A stretch of DNA of 64,000 bases, taken from contig JBHIEG010000004.1 of the NCBI GenBank assembly GCA_046760505.1, positions 23,111 through 87,110 of the forward strand, given 5' to 3'. The DNA comes from CAYFZR01 sp046760505 [NCBI: Candidatus Hydrothermarchaeota archaeon] (lineage in GTDB: Archaea; CAYFZR01). The notes below the pieces were generated by a model. The model worked only from the letters and a program-made list of their open reading frames with translations, did not search any database and was not told the DNA's origin. Made by a program: the position numbers and the translations under genes. Every line of letters starts with the position of its first letter. Positions within the stretch are counted from its first letter, which is position 1. Shown here in pieces: positions 34,756-42,940 of the stretch.

Positions 34756-35343
34756 TCATTCGGGAAGGTATATTACAACTTTCCCCTTCTCATTAGTACT
34801 CTCATTTATCTTCTTGATCAGGTAATTTCTCCATTCTTGGGTTCCAACGGCTCTGACATCTATATCTTTCAATTCTGAAATTGAATTTGCGGTTAATATT
34901 TTCTTTCTTAACCTAGCTTTTTCGGGATTATATGCCAGAGGGCCCGTGAAAATTTTCTCAACCTCTGATAGTTTTTCATACCTAAGTCTTTCAAGCGTGG
35001 CTATGCTCTTTACCTCTATTGCATTAACTTCTTCTATTGATCTTGCTTTCATTGTTCTTTCAATTAAGTCATTCATTTTTGGACTCCTAATGCCAGAAAA
35101 CTCCTTTTTAATCTCCAAAATTTTGTTCTTTTTTGTAATTTCTAGTTTTTCCTTTTTAGGCTTCAGATAAAATAAATAAGTGATTCCACCACCTATTGAG
35201 GAGAATATTAAAATAAAAACCAACGCTCCCACAATCAATCTTAGTTTATCTCTTTCTGGAGGTCTTTCTACTACTAATTCAGCTTCAGGTATTCTTTCTC
35301 TAAGATCCCTGATTTTTTCTCTAATATCCTCAGTCCTTGCCAT
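34756..35343 (-). CDS. Hypothetical single-helix membrane protein (DUF515-like N-terminus?)
   Basis: A 195-residue protein: charged N-terminal 35 residues, a transmembrane helix (LIVGALVFILIFSSIGGGITYLFYL, about 36-60, basic residues on both sides), then a Lys/Glu-rich helical region with repeated SIEEVNAI / SISELKDI-like segments. The helix plus helical repeats vaguely recall methanogen DUF515 proteins, but it is much shorter. Its partner is the downstream 172-residue gene. Confidence 0.55.
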   Translation of the reverse strand: MARTEDIREKIRDLRERIPEAELVVERPPERDKLRLIVGALVFILIFSSIGGGITYLFYLKPKKEKLEITKKNKILEIKKEFSGIRSPKMNDLIERTMKARSIEEVNAIEVKSIATLERLRYEKLSEVEKIFTGPLAYNPEKARLRKKILTANSISELKDIDVRAVGTQEWRNYLIKKINESTNEKGKVVIYLPE

Positions 35344-35452
35344 CTTTAAAATGAATCATTTTTCTTTGTTTGGATTATTTTCAAATATATGTTTCTTTCT
35401 TTAAGAACCTATCGTGTTTGCGATAACTTTGGAATTTAACGATAAAATACAA

Positions 35453-35461
35453 TTTATATAA
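35453..35461 (+). promoter_or_regulatory. TATA box for the DUF192 gene
   Basis: TTTATATAA ends 22 bases before the ATG at 35484. With archaeal transcription starting about 25 bases downstream of the box, the mRNA should be leaderless or nearly so, consistent with the absence of a ribosome-binding site. Confidence 0.55.
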
Positions 35462-35483
35462 ATAATTTAACACAATAATAGGT

Positions 35484-36203
35484 ATGGAGTATTCCATAGT
35501 AAATACTACAAAATCCATGGTGTTAGCACATACGGCTAAAATAGCAAATAATTTTTTTTCTAGATTTAAAGGACTCATGCTGAAAACTGAGTTAAAAGAC
35601 GGCTCTGGGTTGATTATTGATTTAAAAAAAGAGAGAAAATGGGCGAGCATTCACACCTTTTTCATGAGATTCCCAATTGATCTGATATATGTTGATTCGA
35701 ATAACATCGTAAAAGAGGTTGTGGAAGACCTAAGACCCTGGAGATTATACTTTCCTAAAAATAATGCTAGATACGTGATTGAATTGCCAGCGGGAATTCT
35801 TGCCGCAACCAAAACAGAAGTTGGAGATGAAATTTCATTAGAAGAGGCAGACTTCAGCTCAGCATTAACCCTAAAAGTCCAGTCTAGAAAAAACGTTACG
35901 AAAGCACTTACTTATGTGGTAAGAAATTCAATTCTCTCAATGAAATTGAAATCCGAGGTTTACTATAATCCGAACACAGGGGGACTCCATGTTGGGGGGC
36001 CTGATAAATACTTCGTTATTGACGCTCTGGAAGAAATTTTCGGGGACGACATAGAAATTAGCGAGGGAAAAATGAAGTTCATGAAGGACGACCATACACT
36101 GGTAGTTAGAGTAAAAAGAACGCTTCCTCTAATAAAAAAATTAAAAGAGATGAAAGGATACGAAGAAAGTATAATCCTCAAAGAAATCCACGAGTTGTTC
36201 TAG
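35484..36203 (+). CDS. DUF192 domain protein with extra C-terminal domain
   Basis: Residues about 1-120 match DUF192: SRFKGLMLKTEL, HTFFMRFPIDLIYVDSNNIV, RYVIELPAGI. The second half (about 130-239) is a separate unrecognised domain with NPNTGGLHVGGPDKYFVIDALEEIFG and a basic C-terminal helix. Stand-alone archaeal DUF192 proteins are usually about 120-150 residues, so this is a fusion. Function unknown. Confidence 0.75.
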   Translation: MEYSIVNTTKSMVLAHTAKIANNFFSRFKGLMLKTELKDGSGLIIDLKKERKWASIHTFFMRFPIDLIYVDSNNIVKEVVEDLRPWRLYFPKNNARYVIELPAGILAATKTEVGDEISLEEADFSSALTLKVQSRKNVTKALTYVVRNSILSMKLKSEVYYNPNTGGLHVGGPDKYFVIDALEEIFGDDIEISEGKMKFMKDDHTLVVRVKRTLPLIKKLKEMKGYEESIILKEIHELF

Positions 36204-36436
36204 AAGAGGACCCTACTTATTTAATGCTGATTTTATTCTATCTCCCATCCTAACTTATTATCTCCTCCTCTCTCTTTCCTGCATCCCTATAAAGGAGGTC
36301 GGATAAAAATAAAGGGTGGAACACGACTAATTTAAACCATTAATAAAATAATCTCGGATATTATCGCGCATAGAACAAGTATCGCTGTATTTTTCTATCA
36401 AAAAATTTGTAAAGTCTGACAAACGTCTTAAACACA

Positions 36437-36444
36437 TTTATATA
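36437..36444 (+). promoter_or_regulatory. TATA box in the 280-base intergenic region 36204-36483
   Basis: TTTATATA lies 40 bases before the GTG start at 36484, which also has a GGAGGGGG ribosome-binding site. The rest of the gap holds a pyrimidine-rich stretch (36235-36290), which may contain the 3' end of the upstream transcript, and no ORF I can support. Confidence 0.5.
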
Positions 36445-36483
36445 CTTGTTATTCTAAGAATTAAATGTTCGGAGGGGGGCAAT

Positions 36484-37728
36484 GTGCTCAACGAACTCGT
36501 AATAGATGATTTGGGATTAACCAAAGAGGAGTTGTATCATTTATTCAAGGGAAAGTACAGTGCGGAATGGTTGCACAGTCTCTTGGATACAAAAGATTCC
36601 CAGCCAATTAAGGAGAATGCAGAAGGAATATGGAGTAATGCCGTAAAAGCAGTTATTGACTTGGAATCCTGTAAGTATTATGAAGTGACAAGTATAAACT
36701 TGGGGAAAACAACAAAAATAGCAGGACATTTTGAGGTGGATTTTAAGTCCGAAAAGGCCCATCATGTAATCCAACTAAACGGGCAGAAATCAGAGGCTTA
36801 TATAATCGGGAATACCGAATACCTCTACAAGAATAAATGGAAGAAGACTCACGCAAGACTCGATTATTGGAGTGATGAAGCTAAACTGGAGGAACTATTG
36901 GGTTCAAAAGAAAATGCTAAAATAAGTTTTATCGGCAGTGATAATATAAATGGGGAAGAATGTTGGGTTTTGAAAGTTATACCTAACGAAAAACAAGAAG
37001 ATGTCGAAAAAATCGTAAGAGTTTGGGTATCAAAAGAGAGTTACCTGCCATTGAAAAACGTGGTAGAGGCGAAGATAAAAGTTAAGAAGGGAATTCTCAC
37101 TTCAACCAAAATAACATCCATATACGATTTCAACGTTCCGATAGATATAAAATTGCCTGATCACCTCCGCCCTCACTTTGCGAGTGTTGAGATCAACCAT
37201 AACTTGAATAAAAAGAGATTTTCCGTGACTGGGGAAGTTGAGAATGTGGGCACAATGAACATTGGTTTCATGAGGGTCATTGCTTTCTTCCGTGATGAAG
37301 AAGGAAATCTGATAGATAAAGAATCTTTTGAAACCAACGACATAATAACGCCTGGAATGAAATATCCCTTCGAAATTAGTGTTGGATCAACTCCATTTGA
37401 AATCGCGAGTTGCGATCTAGATGTTGATTTCATGACGACAAGAGAGAAACCTTATAAGGAGTTAGAGATTTTGAGGAAAGAACTTAAAGTAACTCACCAT
37501 CACTATCAGGTCGAGGCGGTTGTGAAAAATAAAGGAGAATTGGATTTAGATAAGGTAAAAGGTATAGGTACTTTCTATGATGCAAAGGGAAATGTAATAG
37601 CCATGGTTAACTCAACAGTAAATAACTTAGCCTCAGGTAAAATCGCCTTACTTTATCTGCAGGTACCTAAAGATAACTTGACTGAGGAGGTAAGTGATTA
37701 CTCTGTACAGGTGTTTGTTCCGAGGTAG
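36484..37728 (+). CDS. Protein with LolA-like and two FxLYD-like domains
   Basis: A 414-residue protein without a signal peptide. Residues about 55-225 have the long antiparallel strand pattern of LolA/LppX-like lipoprotein-sorting domains (ending VWVSKESYLPLKN...). Two FxLYD-like beta domains follow (about 235-310: FSVTGEVENVGTMNIGFMRVIAFF; about 325-410: YQVEAVVKNKGELDLDKVKGIGTFYD). GTG 36484 is the start, as the overlapping ATG at 36482 stops at once. Both domain types usually act outside the cell, so the missing signal is odd. Confidence 0.65.
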   Translation: MLNELVIDDLGLTKEELYHLFKGKYSAEWLHSLLDTKDSQPIKENAEGIWSNAVKAVIDLESCKYYEVTSINLGKTTKIAGHFEVDFKSEKAHHVIQLNGQKSEAYIIGNTEYLYKNKWKKTHARLDYWSDEAKLEELLGSKENAKISFIGSDNINGEECWVLKVIPNEKQEDVEKIVRVWVSKESYLPLKNVVEAKIKVKKGILTSTKITSIYDFNVPIDIKLPDHLRPHFASVEINHNLNKKRFSVTGEVENVGTMNIGFMRVIAFFRDEEGNLIDKESFETNDIITPGMKYPFEISVGSTPFEIASCDLDVDFMTTREKPYKELEILRKELKVTHHHYQVEAVVKNKGELDLDKVKGIGTFYDAKGNVIAMVNSTVNNLASGKIALLYLQVPKDNLTEEVSDYSVQVFVPR

Positions 37729-37737
37729 AATGAACTA

Positions 37738-38190
37738 CTAGAGTCTATCCAACTCATCACCTATTTTTTCTTTTATTATATTCAAAAGCGCTGTAAAACC
37801 ATCTATTGCTCTCTTTTCTTCCTCTTTTTTTGCCTCAATTAATTTGAGGTTTGACTCTAGAACATCAACGCACGTTTCGATATTTACTCTACCTTTTAGC
37901 CAAGCGTATAGTATTAACGATTCCACAATATCCCCTATTTTACCCCTATCTAGACGTGAAGGAAAAAATTCACGAATTCCGGAGGCAATACAGGCATTTT
38001 TTAAAATTTTGTCTGAAACTTTTTTCCCTCCTGGTTTTTTGAGGGCTTTTGAATAAGAAAGCGAATATATGAAGTTGACAAAACTGTCCCCAAGCCTTGC
38101 CCACCCACTATCTTCCAGAACTGCTCTTAAATTTAATCCGGGAGAGATTTCAAGAATTCTTTCCTGAAGACTTGAAATTTCTTTATTAAT
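37738..38190 (-). CDS. Archaeal RNase III-like protein, probable non-standard start
   Basis: The reading frame encodes WARLGDSFVNFIYSLSYSKAL and, about 50 residues later, LDRGKIGDIVESLILYAWLKG. The spaced acidic residues (GDSFVNF and GDIVESLI) match the RNase III fold seen in archaeal Ribonucleas_3_2 / mini-III-like proteins. The open frame begins after a TGA at 38194-38196 and has no ATG, GTG or TTG before the conserved part. An ATT at 38190, 10 bases after AAGGAGG, is the best candidate start. The gene would overlap rpoL by 58 bases. A later ATG at 37926 would remove half of the fold. Confidence 0.6.
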   Translation of the reverse strand: MNKEISSLQERILEISPGLNLRAVLEDSGWARLGDSFVNFIYSLSYSKALKKPGGKKVSDKILKNACIASGIREFFPSRLDRGKIGDIVESLILYAWLKGRVNIETCVDVLESNLKLIEAKKEEEKRAIDGFTALLNIIKEKIGDELDRL

Positions 38191-38414
38191 CTTTCAGCAG
38201 CCTCCTTAAATGCCTGCTTTGGATCTTTATTACCATCTGTAATTACATATATTTTTGGATTACTCAGGAGAGGATGTTCTATTATGTAAGCAGAAGAAAC
38301 GACGTTTTCATCTTCAAACAATTCTGTTCTCAATGAGTTGCAAAAGGTATGGTCTTCTCCAATGATCTCAATCTCAAGCATATTCTCGCCGACCTCAACT
38401 AACTTGATCTCCAT
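38133..38414 (-). CDS. rpo11: DNA-directed RNA polymerase subunit Rpo11 (L)
   Basis: The 93-residue protein has the Rpo11/RPB11-like pattern: EIEIIGEDHTFCNSLRTELFED, SSAYIIEHPLLSNPKIYV, then a long C-terminal helix with AFKEAAERLIKKF. It pairs with Rpo3 to nucleate polymerase assembly. It is one base downstream of the DUF2067 gene, in the common archaeal order csl4-DUF2067-rpo11. Confidence 0.93.
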   Translation of the reverse strand: MEIKLVEVGENMLEIEIIGEDHTFCNSLRTELFEDENVVSSAYIIEHPLLSNPKIYVITDGNKDPKQAFKEAAERLIKKFQVFRKEFLKSLPD

Positions 38415-39023
38415 TTAGAAACCCCCTAGGGCATTCATAATTTTTTCAATTGCTATTTTTTTATCTGTTGCCAGTTCAAATCTACTTTCGTCAATAACTC
38501 TAAATACTCCAATTTTACAGCCTGTTTCAGCGATTTCACGTGGGTCAAATTCGGTAAAGAACGATATTTCAGTCAGTATCTCTGCCAACGGTTTTGATGA
38601 AGAAATTTTGGAACTTTCATCCATCAAGTAAGATAGTTCAATGCATACGTCTACAAGTTCTTCCTCAGGGATGTTACTTTTTAAAATGTTTCCATGAGAA
38701 TATGCAAGATGACCAAGGCGCCTTAAGACGTTGGTTACCAGTTTCGGGGAAACAGTCCTTTTACATTCCTTGAATATATCGTTCCAAACATAAGTATAGA
38801 ATCCATTTTTGTCAGCAAGTTTCTTTTTTCTCGCGTTCTCAACTATTTTTTTGATTAAATAGGATGCCTGCTTCAACTGGTCTCTTTCTCCATAAAGTCT
38901 TATCTTAATTTCTCCTGGTCTTGAGTCAATTTTCATGTTTAACTCTTCCAATCTGCTAAATGCAGTTAGCAGGCTTATCCTTTCTTCCTCGTTTACATGA
39001 ATACCAATTACTTTCTTCTTCAT
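38415..39023 (-). CDS. DUF2067-family protein
   Basis: A 202-residue protein between csl4 and rpo11, the usual place of DUF2067 in euryarchaea. The N-terminal ferredoxin-like half (KVIGIHVNEEERISLLTAFSRLEEL, EIKIRLYGERDQLKQASYLIKKI) suggests RNA or protein binding, and the C-terminal half is helical. An RNA-processing link is inferred from the neighbours only. It is adjacent to both genes without a gap. Confidence 0.65.
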   Translation of the reverse strand: MKKKVIGIHVNEEERISLLTAFSRLEELNMKIDSRPGEIKIRLYGERDQLKQASYLIKKIVENARKKKLADKNGFYTYVWNDIFKECKRTVSPKLVTNVLRRLGHLAYSHGNILKSNIPEEELVDVCIELSYLMDESSKISSSKPLAEILTEISFFTEFDPREIAETGCKIGVFRVIDESRFELATDKKIAIEKIMNALGGF

Positions 39024-39602
39024 TTATATCATACCCTTCCCATAAAGTGTAGATAACTTTCTGGTTTCCATGTTTTTACATCGAGGACATATCAATGATC
39101 TTCTATTCTTTTTCACCATGGAAGCTCTGCACTTGGAGCAGTACGCCTTTATTACCCCCAGATGGTCTTGGACCGTGGAGAGTTGAAGGGGTAATTTCCC
39201 TGCGTTTATTACACTGGCAGTAATGATGTCTCCTGGTCTGAATTCTTCCGTGAGAGAGTTCACGTATGCGTCCTTTACTTGAGAGATATGTATTCCAGCA
39301 AGCGTAGGTACAGGAAGTTCTCTATCCTCTCTGCCTTTGAGTCTAGAAACATCTACGAGAACGAGTTGATCCCTAATTTCTATGACTTTACCCATCACAA
39401 CGTCCTTGTCTTTCAGTGTGGGCGGTGTGCTTGTCTTTGGAAATATCGAAATTACCTTTTCCTTAAGATCTATCAAAACTATGCCTGTTAAGGATGCGAA
39501 AACTTTTCCCTTCTCCTCATAGGTACCTTCTCCTGGTATGAATTCTTCTGAAACACCGAGTATATCTCCGGGAACAACGAAATCGCCACTCTTAACCTTC
39601 AT
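39024..39602 (-). CDS. csl4: Exosome complex RNA-binding subunit Csl4
   Basis: A 192-residue Csl4: N-terminal beta domain (VKSGDFVVPGDILGVSEEFIPGEGTYEE), a central S1 domain (VVMGKVIEIRDQLVLVDV, IHISQVKDAYVNSLTEEFRPGDIITASV) and a C-terminal zinc ribbon (CSKCRASM...CPRCKNM). It caps the archaeal exosome and recruits DnaG. First gene of an operon with DUF2067, rpo11 and the RNase III-like gene. Confidence 0.93.
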   Translation of the reverse strand: MKVKSGDFVVPGDILGVSEEFIPGEGTYEEKGKVFASLTGIVLIDLKEKVISIFPKTSTPPTLKDKDVVMGKVIEIRDQLVLVDVSRLKGREDRELPVPTLAGIHISQVKDAYVNSLTEEFRPGDIITASVINAGKLPLQLSTVQDHLGVIKAYCSKCRASMVKKNRRSLICPRCKNMETRKLSTLYGKGMI

Positions 39603-39743
39603 ACCTACACCTCAACCAATTTGTCTTGGAAACAAACAGGAAAATCTCCATTAATTTTTCTATGGTATATATTTATAAACTTCTCGAAAGAGCATGAGCT
39701 TATAATTAAATTCATAACTTATGTTTGGTCCATAACTATTGTT

Positions 39744-41402
39744 ATGCTTTACTCAGAACTCGCAGACGTATTTGAGAAAGTGGAAGGGACAAGCAAGAGA
39801 CTTGAAAAAATTGAGATAGTTAGCAATCTTTTAAGAAGTTTGGAAGACGATGAAATTCCAATCGTTGTTTTACTTACCCTAGGCAAAATATTCCCTGATG
39901 GTGATCCAAGGGAATTAGGTGTTTCTTCAAGGACGATAAAAAAAGTATTAACCAATCTGGCGGGATTAAAGGGGGAAGATATTGTGAGAGCCCACAAAAA
40001 AACAGGAGATCTGGGCGGGGCTATAGAAATATTACTTGATAAAAAATCCCAGACCACTCTCAGGGAATCTGCCCCTCTTTCTGTGAGAACACTGTACCAA
40101 AAACTCTTGAAGTTGTCGGAGTATAGCGGAGAGGATTCAATGAGAAGGAAGGAGAGATCCCTCTTCGATATATTTGGTAAGTTGTCCCCAAGAGAGGCGA
40201 AGTATGTCGTTAGAACGATCTTGTTTTCTATGTATATAGGGTTTAACGAGGGATTGATGGAAGAGTCAATTTCAAAAGCCTTCAATGTAAAAATAGATCT
40301 AGTCAGGAGATCCAATCAGATAATCTGTGATTTGGGCGAGATCGCCTTAATAGCCAAGCAAGAAGGTAGGGAAGGTTTAGAAAAAATAAAACCAAAGCCA
40401 TTGAAACCTATAAAACCTATGTTGGCAGTAAATGCATCATTAGATGAATTAAAAGGTGAATACGCCTTCGAATACAAGTACGATGGAGCGAGAATCCAGT
40501 TACATAGAAGTTACGACAGGATAAAAATCTTCTCAAGAAGGTTGGAAGATGTAACTCATGCTTTTCCTGAAATTGTCTCGGAAGCATTTGAAAAAATTGA
40601 GGGTAAAGAATACATAATCGAGGGAGAAATTATAGCAGAAAGAATGAAGGAAAAGTTACCTTTCCAAGAACTTCTCCATAGGTTGAGGCGCAAATATGAT
40701 GTAGAAGAGAAACTTAAAGATATTCCAATTACACTCTATGCTTTTGATTTGTTGTACTACAAGAGCCTAAATTATGATTCCCTCTTAAAAAAGCCTTTTT
40801 TCCAAAGAAGAGGATTGTTAGAGAGTATAATCAAAGAATCCGATCATATCAAACTTTCTCATCTAACGATTACGGAGGATATGGATGAAATTAGAAATCT
40901 GTTTGAAAATGCTATAAAGCAAGGATATGAAGGATTGATGGCAAAAAATCTAAAAGCCACCTATTCTCCCGGAATCAGGGGTAAGAAAATGCTAAAAATA
41001 AAAGAGGCTTTGGATACATTAGATTTAGTGATAACCGGAGCGGAGTACGGTGAAGGAAGAAAAAGCAAATATTTAAGCAGGTACTTCATGGCATGCCTCA
41101 ACGATGAACTTATACCTCTTGCAAAAGTATCTTCCGGTTTAACCGATCAAGAACTGGAATACTTGACGAAAAGGCTAAAAGAACTAATCATATCAGAGAA
41201 AGGAAGAATAGTTCAGGTGAGACCAGAAATTGTATTAGAGATAGCGTTCAGTGAAATTCAAAAGAGTAAAAAATATGAATGCGGATACACGTTAAGGTTC
41301 CCAAGAATCAAGAGATTGAGGGAGGATCTCTCGATTTACGATGTTGATACCTTAAAGAGAGTGGAGGAAATCTATAAAATCCAGAGGAGGCGCGCTAAAT
41401 GA
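39744..41402 (+). CDS. lig: ATP-dependent DNA ligase
   Basis: A 552-residue archaeal replicative ligase. The adenylated lysine is Lys245 in EYKYDGARIQLH; further nucleotidyltransferase motifs are FSRRLEDVTH, YIIEGEIIA, YAFDLLYYK, EGLMAKNL and KMLKIKEALDTLDLVITGAE. The N-terminal 220 residues are the DNA-binding domain. ATG 39744 is the family-like start (MLYSELADVFEKVEGTSKRL); a longer frame to 39621 is unlike ligases. A strong hairpin overlaps the stop codon. Confidence 0.93.
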   Translation: MLYSELADVFEKVEGTSKRLEKIEIVSNLLRSLEDDEIPIVVLLTLGKIFPDGDPRELGVSSRTIKKVLTNLAGLKGEDIVRAHKKTGDLGGAIEILLDKKSQTTLRESAPLSVRTLYQKLLKLSEYSGEDSMRRKERSLFDIFGKLSPREAKYVVRTILFSMYIGFNEGLMEESISKAFNVKIDLVRRSNQIICDLGEIALIAKQEGREGLEKIKPKPLKPIKPMLAVNASLDELKGEYAFEYKYDGARIQLHRSYDRIKIFSRRLEDVTHAFPEIVSEAFEKIEGKEYIIEGEIIAERMKEKLPFQELLHRLRRKYDVEEKLKDIPITLYAFDLLYYKSLNYDSLLKKPFFQRRGLLESIIKESDHIKLSHLTITEDMDEIRNLFENAIKQGYEGLMAKNLKATYSPGIRGKKMLKIKEALDTLDLVITGAEYGEGRKSKYLSRYFMACLNDELIPLAKVSSGLTDQELEYLTKRLKELIISEKGRIVQVRPEIVLEIAFSEIQKSKKYECGYTLRFPRIKRLREDLSIYDVDTLKRVEEIYKIQRRRAK

Positions 41403-41420
41403 AGTTAAATGCGCCTCCTC
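41384..41420 (+). terminator. Ten-base-pair GC-rich hairpin across the ligase stop codon
   Basis: GAGGAGGCGC (41384-41393) pairs perfectly with GCGCCTCCTC (41411-41420) across a 17-base loop that contains the TGA stop. It is among the strongest stems in the window and probably marks or protects the transcript end. The right arm lies 14 bases from the stop of the converging small membrane gene. Confidence 0.55.
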
Positions 41421-41433
41421 CCGAGGGGGTGGT

Positions 41434-41592
41434 TTAGGTGTTATGTACGATGTACTTCAAAGTTATAAAGAAAGCAGAAGCGATAATGCCTATGAACAAG
41501 AAAAAGAGCGTATATGCAAATAATTTAGTTCCTATAGAAGCATCTTTGACGATAGGTCTCCCATAGGCATCAACTTCGTAATCGCATTTCAA
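41434..41592 (-). CDS. Small single-helix membrane protein, 52 aa
   Basis: TTG 41592 follows AGGTGG by 5 bases and begins MKCDYEVDAYGRPIVKDASIG, a polar N-terminus of about 22 residues, followed by one transmembrane helix (about 25-46) and a short basic tail. The composition is protein-like and the ribosome-binding site is good. The family is not recognised; a role as a small partner of a membrane complex is possible. Confidence 0.5.
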   Translation of the reverse strand: MKCDYEVDAYGRPIVKDASIGTKLFAYTLFFLFIGIIASAFFITLKYIVHNT

Positions 41593-41752
41593 AATAACCA
41601 CCTGTTCTATAGGTTAACAAACACAAATAAACAATTTTCATCTACAAAAATGTATAAAAAGAAGGACACTTATGCAAATTTTTTTTAAACTCTTTGGGGG
41701 TACAAATTTGTTATGAGCGGTAGCAATTGTGTTCAGATTCAATCTAAATAAC

Positions 41753-42790
41753 TCATTCGAAGTCTTTGATGGAAGAGATGATGAGATCTGTAGGATCTTC
41801 CATTGTTCTTTTTACCTCTTTAGAGAGATCCTCAAAATATTTTTTACCCTCTAACAACTCAATCGATTTTTTTACTATTTCATCCGGGTCGAATAATTTA
41901 AAAGCCAATCCCTTCTTTATTATAAAATCATCCGAGACAGGAATGGGCCCAGAATAACAATTTATAACTGGTGTGCCAAGTAAAGCAGCCTCCCTATTCA
42001 TCGTTCCTCCTGCCCCTATCAACAAATTTGAATATGCAAGTAAACTTGGAGCATCGATAGCCCCCTTTGGAACAATAACCTTATTACCAAACTTCTTTTC
42101 TATTACGCTACGCTGATTTGGATATCTGGGCAAAACAACAATTTTTATATCACCCAAATTAATTAATTTATTGATTGTTGGAAATAAAACTGAATTCGAT
42201 AGCATATAGGAAGATTGGGGTTCTGTTCTTACGACAACAATCGCATCTTCACTTTCCAATCCTAAATCTTCAAGCACTTTCGAGCTTGGGGTGAAATTTT
42301 TGAGATAGGCATATTCAAATATTCCGTCGAAGAGCCTAATTCCATTGGGATCTGCTCCGCATGAAATTAATTCCTCCATGTCGGTTACGCTTGGAGCAAT
42401 GATCCTATCGCTAAAGGGCAACCCAAGTTTGCTCTGTGCTTTGGCGTGAATATCGTCTATAAGATATACAACGGGCTTTCCCAGTCCAAATCCTACCTGA
42501 GAGGCAGGGGCAGAATGTCTTGATAGGACAACATCAGGGGGATTCTCTTTAAACATTTTTGCAAGTTCTAGAGTTCTTTCAAGCCGCATTAAAAGTTTTT
42601 CGCCCAATGTATTGCCGCCGTGGGATCCCACAATTATATGGGGCATTTTCACACACTGTAGCAGAGAAGGAGTTTCCTGATAAGTTCTACCTGTGATAAT
42701 TATCTCATGTCCTTCTTTGCTCAGGAACTTCCATATATCCTTGAATAAGAATACGTCAGGGGGACAGATAACATCGATCCATATCTTCAT
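41753..42790 (-). CDS. DUF354-family glycosyltransferase-like protein
   Basis: A 345-residue protein with two Rossmann-like halves, as in GT-B glycosyltransferases of the UDP-GlcNAc 2-epimerase type. It begins MKIWIDVICPPDVFLFKDIW, the DUF354 hallmark. Others are HSAPASQVGFGLGKP, a possible acceptor-binding stretch, and GAGGTMNREAALLGTPVINCYSGP, the nucleotide-sugar-binding region. Likely acts in surface polysaccharide or glycolipid synthesis, but the substrate is unknown. Confidence 0.85.
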   Translation of the reverse strand: MKIWIDVICPPDVFLFKDIWKFLSKEGHEIIITGRTYQETPSLLQCVKMPHIIVGSHGGNTLGEKLLMRLERTLELAKMFKENPPDVVLSRHSAPASQVGFGLGKPVVYLIDDIHAKAQSKLGLPFSDRIIAPSVTDMEELISCGADPNGIRLFDGIFEYAYLKNFTPSSKVLEDLGLESEDAIVVVRTEPQSSYMLSNSVLFPTINKLINLGDIKIVVLPRYPNQRSVIEKKFGNKVIVPKGAIDAPSLLAYSNLLIGAGGTMNREAALLGTPVINCYSGPIPVSDDFIIKKGLAFKLFDPDEIVKKSIELLEGKKYFEDLSKEVKRTMEDPTDLIISSIKDFE

Positions 42791-42905
42791 AGGATTTACC
42801 TTAGTCGGGATGAATAAAAGATTTTCCCCAGAACCATGGATAAAAACTTGTTCAAAGGAGAACTTTTTTGAAAGGTGAGTATTGAGTTCTAAAACACAGA
42901 GACAA

Positions 42906-42913
42906 TATATTTA
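42906..42913 (+). promoter_or_regulatory. TATA box for the aminotransferase gene
   Basis: TATATTTA ends 27 bases before ATG 42941 and no ribosome-binding site precedes the start, suggesting a leaderless mRNA. Confidence 0.5.
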
Positions 42914-42940
42914 TCTATAGAGTCGTTCAATATCAAACCT

